Source: Bolinopsis microptera
Lineage: Eukaryota; Ctenophora; Tentaculata; Lobata; Bolinopsidae
Direction: 5' to 3'
Assembly: GCF_026151205.1 (NCBI RefSeq)
Contig: NC_087076.1
Location: 1,311,692 to 1,375,691 of the forward strand
DNA: 64,000 nt
Shown here in pieces: positions 22,938 through 33,500 of the stretch. Under the pieces are notes generated by a model, which saw only the letters and a program-made list of their open reading frames with translations, had not been told where the DNA came from and made no database searches. Numbering within the stretch: the stretch's first letter is position 1; the number at the start of each line of letters is the position of its first letter. The translations under genes were made by a program, and so were the position numbers.

Positions 22938-23060
22938 ATGGGGTCGTTCACATATTACCTAATCAATATTTTAGCAATTTTTACTCCCTCCCCCCTCCGT
23001 AATCAACCGTAATCAAGACCCAACCCCCCCCCCCCTCGTGTATGTGTGTGTGTGTGTGTG
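22938..23060 (-). mobile_element. Poly-G MITE, copy 1 (partial)
   Basis: It begins GGGGTCGTTCACATATTACC, has a CCCTCCCCCCTCCG tract, TAATCAACCGTAATCAAGAC and a C-run near 23,025, then a short (TG)n. It is the reverse of 50,476-50,592. No ORF. Confidence 0.75.
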
Positions 23061-23668
23061 TGAACGCTCGAAGGCATCCAAAACCATTTAAAATCCAAAA
23101 TTAAAACTAACAGTATTAATATCCTGGACAATAACTTCATAGTGGAATTATTTTGGGAAAACATTTGAACGGACTTTGACTTGGACGGACCCGTAAACGG
23201 ACAGACTTTCTTCTAACGCTTGCGTCCAATTAATTTCCGTTCAAATTAAGTCCGGTAAGGTAGCACAAAATCTAAGCTTCAAATGATAGTCGAAGGATTG
23301 CATTTCATTGTATTATCACCAATCTACACGTGAATCTACTTCTGTTTGTATCCTCAAATAAAACGTTTCAGAGGACTTCTACATTCCACATTTTAGTTTC
23401 ATCGGTCAACCCAATCTTCAGATATTTTGTAATACTAATAGTTTTGAACTTACGCGCATAGGAAATTTCATATCTTGAGCTTTGGCCCTACCCCTTCGGT
23501 CCTTCTACTACTCAAATAGTTTATTGTTCGCAATTAACTTGAACACAGTATTAATTTTGTCTGAAGATGCTAAACCTTCCAGCTGCGGCTTTTGCTGGCA
23601 TGTGCTCTAAAATCAGTTATTTTTGAAAACCCCTGAACATAATGTCTATTATAATACAGGATAGTGGA
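23061..23668. other. No recognisable feature
   Basis: No splice-consistent exon or repeat could be identified. Sequence is AT-rich. Confidence 0.3.
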
Positions 23669-23962
23669 TCATGATACAGATGTTTTGGAACTGTAAGTTG
23701 TTGAATTTCTCAGGAGAAGGATAAGCAGGTTACTTGTTCTCTTACACTCACTCTCCGAGTGAAGTTGTTGAAGCGTTTTGCGCAAGTCATTGTCTGTCAC
23801 CCCTTCGTTACTGGAATACATTGCTTTATAAGTAAATTGACAGTATATCAGCAAAAAGGCAATAGTAAATACTACATTGCAACTATTGTCTGATCATTCA
23901 AATTGTCGTGGTCCATCTCTCGTTCTCTGATCATTTTCATCGGTGGTTCAAAAGACAGTAAA
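23669..23962 (-). pseudogene. ARMC7-like: ARMC7-like gene, 3' exons (second, inverted copy)
   Basis: On the minus strand, an exon starting at 23,962 after acceptor TTTTAG reads LLSFEPPMKMIRERE and onward. A second exon reads NEGVTDNDLRKTLQQLH... and SECKRTSNLLILLLRN, ending at a stop near 23,671. The last block resembles the C-terminal S.S.RL.NLA..FL segment of ARMC7. About 65 bp around the first exon (23,918-23,982) are also present at 14,256-14,318 downstream of the 5' ARMC7 exons, and 24,070-24,190 matches 13,484-13,600. So this locus is an inverted partial copy that lacks the exons kept by the other one. Exon borders here are less certain. Confidence 0.5.
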
Positions 23963-24069
23963 CTAAAATATATGTTTTAGACTACCTTAAGAACGAAAAA
24001 TTTAGTCTACCATAAATTTAGTCAAACTTTTGACTAAAATTGTTGTAAACCAAATTTCATGAGACTAAA

Positions 24070-24469
24070 TTGTACCACAATCCGCAATGCACAAAAAATG
24101 TAAGAATGTTACTGTAACATTTTTAGAATGTACTCCATCAAACTTGGCCATTAAAATTATATTACAGCCTTATAGCCCGAGATCGTTAATTTTTTCCAAA
24201 TTGTCCTATATTCAAACGACGATTTGGTGCCCCCCTAAGATGGCGCCTCGGTACTTTTATAAAGGCAAAGGCGCAGGTTATATCTCCACAGAAAGCACAC
24301 TCCCCAACTTGCGTTTATTGCAGTGACTTCTTTCAAACTTCATGAATCGAGATCAAATCTTTTGCAATGTGTTCAGAATCATGATATATGCACTTATCAC
24401 AGTGCTTGCAAGCACGAACGCCGCCATTGTATTTGTACTCGCTATCAACTTAATAACACCAGAATGTGT

Positions 24470-24470
<1 letters not shown>
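24070..24470. repeat. Inverted copy of ARMC7 5' flank, then spacer
   Basis: 24,070-24,190 matches the reverse of 13,484-13,600 (AGAATGTACTCCATCAAACT, GTACCACAATCCGCA). The remainder up to 24,470 contains no feature I can name. Confidence 0.55.
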
Positions 24471-25395
<925 letters not shown>

Positions 25396-25439
25396 AATTG
25401 CTTGAGCAGAACGGCAAGAGTTACGGGGCTTGCTCTCTC

Positions 25440-26860
25440 TCTCTCATTAGTCATCACAGTGCTGGCAAGCACGAGCGGTGTCTTTATTTGGGGTATACTA
25501 TGTACCCCCTTTACTATTGTACCCCCTTTACTATTATACCCCCTTAACTATTATACCCCCTCTACTATTATACCCCCTTTGGTACACGTTGGAAGCCTCT
25601 TTCGTGCACTCCGGCCGGAGGCGGCGGCCGAAGGCCGCCGCCTCCGGCAGGAGTTTTTCAGGCATTAAGACTCATCGGAAGTCGTTCAGCAGATTTATTT
25701 TTAGTTCAAAACATTCTAATTTGATGTCAAAGATGACAGGAATAAAAAATAGTTATGTTGAGATTTTTAAGAAATTTGCATAAAATACTCGCCAGCACTG
25801 TTATACGAAATTCGGTAAAAAACCCAAAATCGCCATATTCAGGTGCCTTAAAAACCATGTTAAAATTGAGTTAGAGATCTGAAATTTTTCAGGGCGTCTA
25901 GACGTTGACCAAATCGACTGCAAAAAAAGTTTCAGGTTTCAGGAGCATCGGGAAATGGGTTTTCTAGAACCCCTGTTTTACGATAGATTGTCGTGATGTT
26001 AAAATTGAGTTAGAGATCTGAAATTTTTCAGGGCGTCTAGACGTTGACCAAATCGACTGCAAAAAAAGTTTCAGGTTTCAGGAGCATCGGGAAATGGGTT
26101 TTCTAGAACCCCTGTTTTACGATAGATTGTCGTGATCACAGTGCTGGCAAGCACGAGCGGTGTCTTTATTGGGGGTATACTATGTACCCCCTTTACTATT
26201 GTACCCCCTTTACTATTATACCCCCTTTACTATTATAACCCCTTTAGTACTCGTCGGAAGCCTCTTTCGTGCACGCGAAGCGTGCACTCCGGCCGCCGCC
26301 TCCGGCAGGAGTTTTTCAGGCATTAAGACTCATCGGAAGTCGTTCAGCAGATTTATTTTTAGTTCAAAACATTCTAATTTGATGTCAAAGATGACAGGAA
26401 TAAAAATAGTTATGTTGAGATTTTTAAGAAATTCGCATAAAATAGTAAAAATACTTGCCAGCACTGTTATACGAAATTCGGTAAAAAACCCAAAATCGCC
26501 ATATTCAGGTGCCTTAAAAACCATGTTAAAATTGAGTTAGAGATCTGAAATTTTTCAGGGCGTCTAGACGTTGACCAAATCGACTGCAAAAAAAGTTTCA
26601 GGTTTCAGGAGCATCGGGAAGTGGGTTTTCTAGAACCCCTGTTTTACGATAGATTGTCGTGATACATATATACATATATTCAGGGATAGACGCTTTGCCA
26701 GTCAATTGTAGCCTGTATTTAATTGTCCATAGATTCAAAAGTATAAAAGATACAGCCATTTCCGACCACAGGTCTTGCAAATAATTGTTTATACTTTAGT
26801 TTACATTGTATAAAAAAATTATATGACGTCATAAACACCCCTTGATGACGTCATCAAGTT
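25440..26860. repeat. Two tandem partial copies of the composite repeat, with GC-rich hairpin
   Basis: 25,440-25,995 and 26,135-26,680 are direct copies, each with a TACCCCCTTTACTATTATAC array, GGCATTAAGACTCATCGG and GGAGCATCGGGAA landmarks. A block of about 145 bp (ending GATAGATTGTCGTGAT) is additionally duplicated at 25,995-26,138. A strong hairpin (GGAGGCGGCGGCC-GAA-complement) lies at 25,617-25,647; the second copy keeps only part of it (26,274-26,310). 26,690-26,860 continues into the core of the composite repeat and stops at TGACGTCATCAAG, where LINE sequence starts. Confidence 0.75.
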
Positions 26861-28030
26861 AACCGTCCTCGTGAATGTGGGGGTCTAGGTCTCTTCTATA
26901 CTAACGATTTTATTATAGGTTTAAAAGTGTCACTTATAGGAAAAGTTATCGATCCTAATTTCCAACATGCCTGGAAAAATATTATCATCAATCAGCTTTT
27001 ACACCCAAATATACCAACTGTGTGTATAGAAAACTGTCTCACATTAAAGAATACTGGTTTTACCTTTAACCTACTTCGCCATTATAAGCTTTGGAAGTCT
27101 ATTTCTTCACAGTCAAGTAACAGTACAGTCAACCACTGTGTGTGGGGAAGCGACGTAATAACGGACATTGGCTCCAAGCTCTGGAACGATATTCTTATTG
27201 ATAGAAATATCATCTATCTTTCTGATTTCGTTTCAGAGGAAGGTAACCTCTTAAGTTTCCAGCAATTTCTGAGAAAGTGGGGCCAAACAAGTAGTATAAT
27301 CTCTTCGACTCAATATGCGAGTATAAAATTGGGAATACGTCGATTTAATAATACCGATACGTTTACAAGTAACATTACATTTATCGATACCCAACTTTCA
27401 CTTCGCTTTTGGAGAGGTAGGAATACCCCCAACTCTAGAGATACTCCTCTCACTATCAAAGGTAGAAACATTAGAGATACCATGTCTAAGCGTTTAGATC
27501 CCAGCACCCTTCCTCCAATGAGGAACTGGAGTGCTAACCTCTCCTTAACGGATATTGATTGGATTAGTATTTTTACGGATATTTTTACTTCTTTCTCAAA
27601 TAACTTCAAACTTATTCAGTACCAATATAAGCTCCTTCACCGGATTAGTACTTGTCGGTACATGAGATATAAAATGAAGATTGAAAAAGATAGTCCAATT
27701 GCTCGTTATGTAATCACAACCTCGAAACTATCTCTCACATATTTATTGACTGTCCAGCCACAAGCTCTTTCCTACAGGGAGTAAATCTGTTTATTAGATC
27801 GAATATTGACGCAAATTATGACGACCCATATCGCCACTATTTGATTTGCTTAAATCACAGAGATAAAAGTGTTAACTTCATAAACTCGGTTTGCTGTTGG
27901 TTTATTGGAAGGAGTTTCCAGAACAAGGAACCCCTATTCTGGGAGCGATATCTTAAACATCTTAAGCTTTTCTTATTAGGTGAAAAATCGGATATTATAC
28001 GGTGCCTTAAAGACGTTATACCTTGATGAC
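26861..28030 (+). pseudogene. LINE ORF2 C-terminal fragment (5'-truncated, frameshifted)
   Basis: From about 26,861 the frame reads ECGGLGLFYTNDFIIGLK and continues to about 27,700, with a motif HRISTCRYMRYKM. A frameshift near 27,700 then leads to CNHNLETISHIFIDCPAT, followed by FINSVCCWFIGRSFQNK, up to the stop at 28,024. The GGLGL block, the IQYQYKLLHRI segment and the Cys/His motif are typical of the region after reverse transcriptase (zf-RVT) in LINE elements. RT and endonuclease are absent. It lies within an otherwise continuous composite repeat (26,860 rejoins at about 28,520), so it inserted there. Confidence 0.75.
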
Positions 28031-28530
28031 CATTTTATACCCAAAGTTCTGGATCCACTATACACTCTTGTTTATTTATTTTCTCGAAAATTCAGCCGTG
28101 CCTTACCTTTACCCTTTATTTCACAAGTTGTAGCTAGTGGAGTTATCTCCACTACTAGTATTGATATAGAGTCACATTTAAAACCAGTAGTATCTCTCCT
28201 TTTTCTCTCCATCTTATGTGCAATTTATTACTCTATATCCACTGACTTTATTCGACGTATTATCTAAAAGAATAAAAAAATTGTGTGCGTGTGTTTTTAT
28301 ATTTATTTTGCTACGGCGCATGTGAAACCCCAGGGCATCCAGCACCGGAGAAGCTGAAATGACACTCTCTGAACCCTTGGTGCCGCTCAGATTTTGCCTC
28401 TTGGCTGGTAAGCTGAGTCATGATCGATTAACTCAGCTTCTTCGGTACAACACAGACCGGAGGGTACTATTAGCCGCTTTGCCGGTGGTATCCTCCTGGT
28501 GTCCTGGGGTTTGGCAGGTTCCTCATTTCA
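28031..28530 (+). other. Probable 3' end of the LINE insertion
   Basis: A short ORF-like tail (ending DFIRRII-stop at 28,266), then AATAAAAAAATTGTGTGCG and a GC-richer stretch (28,310-28,515) up to the point where the composite repeat resumes (CTCATTTCATCTTAGATAAT). No identifiable poly(A) tail or target duplication. Confidence 0.4.
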
Positions 28531-29205
28531 TCTTAGATAATTGTTCAAGCATTCTGAAAATCTAACGGAAAGTTTTTCTAGCTTGCTCCTTCATAATGAT
28601 ATTCGTCATTGAAGTTTGTGCTTTTTTGAAGAATTATTTTATAAAAACGTCAATTTTGCGATTTAGTATTCTCTGGTGTTGGGCCATGCCTTGGGTTGTG
28701 GAGCTCAGTTCTGCTTCCTATAGGTATAAATTGTGTCATAGGCTAGTTTTAAAGTTGAAAATCGAAAAGTTGCACACGTTGGGACACGCCCAAATTGATA
28801 GAAAATCGCTAAAATCACTGAAAATTGCTGTTTTCGTCATTTTCTGTCAACTTTAGAGTGCCGTTGTGATTACAGTTCTTCTTGAAATACTTTGAAACTT
28901 TGCATGCTTATCAAGCTATATATAAAACAATTACATGCAAAAATTTACGGCGATTCAATATTGGATGCGCACGCAACGTCTGCTCAAAGTTTGCACGTGC
29001 GAAAGGTGAGAATTTTGCTCATTCGTGATTTCCAACAAATTCTGCTTTGCCACGACAGTTAAATGTCATTATATATGAATTTAATGCCAACTTGAATGAG
29101 TATTAAGTGGCATATTCAGTCAGTGATCGACCGATATGCTTCCCTAAACACAAGGAAATGTTTTTAAAGGATAGATTTCGAAATCGTTGAAACTTCCTCC
29201 TTATT
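28531..29205. repeat. Composite repeat core, left flank of the giant transposon
   Basis: It is the reverse complement of about 18,010-18,690 and shows where the giant transposon cut in. The repeat breaks at 29,205 and resumes at 47,798 after a duplicated CTTATT. Confidence 0.85.
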
Positions 29206-30579
29206 TATGGTGGCCGAGGTGGGTCATTGTAAATTATTTCAAAATAAATTTAGAAAACCAAAAAAAACCAAAAAATAACCAAACTTTAAAAAAATAAACC
29301 AAAAATAAATTTAAAAAAAAACAAAAAAAAAACTAAACTAAAAAAAACTTTAAAAAAACCAAAAAAAAAACAATTTAAAACAATAAAAAACCAAAAAAAA
29401 AAAAAAAACCAAAAAAAATTTAAAAAAAACCAAAAAAAATTCAAAACAAAAATGAAATCGCTCCATATGGCCGAAATGTGCCATCAGCAGTCCTCACTGC
29501 GCGCCACAAAGAACGTACGTTGCGCGCGCGCGCAGATGTCTACAATTGTACCAAATGGCGATCGCGCTAACGCGTGCTTATTGTTCCCTCACGTGTAGTC
29601 TGATCCAGTTATTATTATCCACCTATTATTGTCCTCAGGTGAAATATATATGGCATACCGATAAACTCCTGTATTTGACGTGTGATTTAAGCGTGCTTGA
29701 AAACGACTGCAGACATTAGGTTATTGAGATTGAGTTCAGCATCTTGCCCGGCCCCATTGGCCGGACAAATCTCTATATAAATTTGTGTTCAAAGTTGGGA
29801 GATTACTTGGGCTTTTTATATTTTGTAGGATGATGTTAGCAGTGAAACAAAAATGTCATCAAAGTCAATAATTTAATAATCAGACCCATATATAAAACAA
29901 CCAAGTATATGTTATAATTTAACAAAACATTGTAGTAGGATGATGTTAGCAGTGAAACAAACATTTTATCATAATAACTTACTTCGTATTCTAATCCTTA
30001 GAAAAGAATTGTACCAACTTTATAATTTACGGAGTTTAACATTTAAACTTTTAAGTTAACTTGAAATCCTTATAACATGATTTTATGGGTAATGGCTGGC
30101 TGTATCGAAGAAAAAACAGTACAAAAACCAACAGAAGAATCAAACCCACATATAAAACAACCAAGTAAATGTTATAATTTAACAAAACATTGTAGTTCTG
30201 CTAAAAAGAATTCAATGTTAAAATTTAATGTTTAAAATTGAATGTTAAAAATCTAAAAATCAATTTCATGCGTTTAATCGAGGTTTAAATGTGTTTAACC
30301 AACCAAGTAAATGTTAAAACAACCAGGTAAATGTTATAATTTAACAAAACATTGTAGTTCTGCTAAAAAGAATTCAATGTTAAAATTTAATGTTAAAATT
30401 TAATGTTAAAAATTGAATGTTAAAAATCTAAAAATCAATTTCATGCGTTTAATCGAGGTTTAAATGTGTTTAACCAACCAAGTAAATGTTAGTACAAAAA
30501 CCAACAGAAGCTTTTTTACGATATTTATAACTAAACGTTCTTTATTAATAAAATCTCGGCCTCAACGAGACGGAAATTA

Positions 30580-33500
30580 TCAAAATCTGGTATCTCGATA
30601 GACCGCTTCCCTTATTCGTGTGTATTCCGCTTTAACCCCACTTAACTGAAGTTCCTGAAACGGGTAAATATTTTAGCAAAAACGTTGCCTAACTATTACA
30701 TGTTCATAGCCAGTCATTATTACGTGTTCATAGCCAGTCATCGGAGTAAGATATATATATATATTCCAGTTGCTTTTAGAACAATTTTATCTCAGATAAC
30801 GATGTTTAATAAAATGATGCAAAGACTTGTTTCGAAGATCTATTCAACACCGACTTTTAATGTGTAGGAGTACAGCTACAAAATATATATATATACGACA
30901 AACGATAACAATTAATATGAGAGGGGAAGTAGGATGCATTTGAAGACACTTACTGCTATCCGAGGGAGAGCAGCAACGAGGTATTCAGACGCCAACTCCG
31001 AATTAATTTTAATACCAGTAAAAACGTTGGACAAAATATCAGCGTCAGTGAAACTCTCTATATCCTTGTCAGAAAGCATGATTCCACACTCCTGAATGAT
31101 GGGGGGGGTGTCATGTCCGTCTATGTCCGCCTATGTCCTGTCCTTTTTGGATTCTATGAGACAACGGACGTGTTTTTTGGGACATTGGCGGACACGGACG
31201 GACATTGGCGGACTTGGACGGACATTGGCGGACTCGGACGGACATTGGCGGACCCGGACGGACATTGGCGGACTTGGACGGACATTGGTGGACATTAGCG
31301 GACATTGGTGGACATTAGCGGACAAACATTTTGAGGACTGAAGAGTACTGAAGAGTACTGAAGAGTACTGTGGAGGATGGCTGAGGAGGATGGCTGAGGA
31401 GGATGACTGAGGAGGATGACTGAGGAGGATGACTGAGAGGGAGGAGAAGGATCAGGAAGACCCAGGAGGAGGACCTAGGAGGAGGAGGAGGAGAACTGAG
31501 GAGGATGACTGAGGAGGAGGAGGACTCAGGAGGACCCAGAAGGAGGAGGAGGAGGAGGACCCAGAAGGAGGACCTAGGAGGAGGAGGAGGAGAACTGAGG
31601 AGGATGACTGAGGAGGAGGAGGACTCAGGAGGAGGACTGAGAAGGAGGAGGACTGAGGAGGATGGCTGAGGAGGATGGCGGAGGAGGATGACTGAGAGGG
31701 AGGAGGAGGAGGAAGAGGACTGAGGAGGAGGAGGAGAAGGACTGAGGAGGAGAAGGAGGACCCAGGAGGAGGAGGACCCAGGAGGAGGAGGACCCAGGAG
31801 GAGGAGGACCCAGGAGGAGGACCCAGGAAAAGGCCCCAGGAGGAGGAGGAGGACTGGGGAAGAGGAGAACTGTTGAGGACTGATGAGGAGGACTGAGGAC
31901 GAGGAGGAGGAGTAGGAGGAGGACTGAGGAGGGGAGGAGGAAGAGGACTGGGGAGGATCAGGAAGACCCAGGAGGACCCAGGAGGAGGAGGAGGACCCAG
32001 GAGGAGGAGGAGGACTGAGGAGGAGGACTGACGATGACTGAGAAGGAGGAGGACTGAGGAGTACTGAGGAGAATGGCTGAGGAGGATGGCTGGGGAGGAT
32101 GGCTGAGGAGGATGACTGAGGAGGATGACTGAGGAGGATGACTGAGAGGGAGGAGAAGGATCAGGAAGACCCAGGAGGAGGAGGAGGAGGAGGACCCAGA
32201 AGGAGGACCTAGGAGGAGGAGGAGGAAGGCTGAGGAGGATGACTGAGAGGGAGGAGGAGGAGGAAGAGGAGGAAGAGGACTGAGGAGGAGGAGAAGGACT
32301 GAGGAGGAGAAGGAGGACCCAGGACCTCAGCAGAGGCACATATTAGGTGCGGTAAAAAAATCGAAATTATGCGGTACCGCACCCGACTATAAAGGTAAAA
32401 TGTGCGGTAAGGTGCGGTAAATTTTAACCAATTATGCGGCAAATGTGCGGCGATTTTTCGAAATTTGTGCGGGAATTGTGCGGTTTTCTTTTGCATTTTC
32501 TCAAGGACTTTGGAAATTCTAAACGTATAACCGCCGCTCTTATAAAAAATAGGTCTGTTTATGTGTTACTGAGGGTGTAGTTCTTTACTAAGACTATGAT
32601 TGAACCTATATTGAGATTCAGTTATCTGAGAACAGTGACTTGATCTGGTAGAGATCAGGAGACAGTTGTTTGAAGACGCCTCTTGATAGAGTCGATCAGA
32701 TCCCATGCGTGATCGCAAATATGTGACACGCTTGTTGGCATTGATTGTCAGTACTTGTGAACCATTTGATCCAAGATCCATTAAGCCCACAATAAAGCCT
32801 ACGCTACATTCTACAACGAATAAAGCTCATTACCCTTTACACCTACTTCTTCTATTATGGGATACTGAAGGGAAAGGAAGCAGTTCTAGTAGCGCTTCTC
32901 AAACACAAGTATATATCTTGTGAATTCGGCTAGTATATATGAAACATTTGACACGGAGTTGCAGAGTGAGCTATGTGCCTCGCCGGGTTAAAGTAATGGG
33001 TGTCCTTGCTGTACGGTATGTTAAACAAGGAACTGAAACTACTAGGTTCCGTACAGGTTCAACTCTGCACTCATGTCAATATGTTCAAATGCAAGCCTCT
33101 TGATTTATTATCACCTACTTTGGATCATAGAATCTACTCAACAACTTCAACCCCTGATATAGAGTAATCAAATGTGGTGAAGTTACGAATGATAACTGAT
33201 ACACTATAATCGAAGTACGGTAACGACGAGGGTTCCAGAACGGCCTGGTTCACGGTCCCGAAAGGGCCTGAGTCAGGGTCCCGAAAGGGCCTGGGTAACG
33301 GTCCCGAAAGGGCCTCGGTCACGTGGTAACCGGGTCACGTGGCCTAAGCATGAGTTCCAAAAGGGCCTGGGTCACGGTCCCGAAAGGGCCTGGGTCAGGG
33401 TCCCGAAAGGGCCTGAGTCACGGTCCTATTATATAAAAGGGCCCGACTTTTAACATATTTTAGTTTTTACACTCGAAAATCTTAACGCGAAAATTTCAAA

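Noticed and set aside
31452-32496. 295-aa and 95-aa Ser/Pro/Leu-rich ORFs on the minus strand
   Set aside because: They come from GGA-rich minisatellite DNA inside the purine-rich element; no domain and pure low complexity. The same holds for 34,315-34,815.
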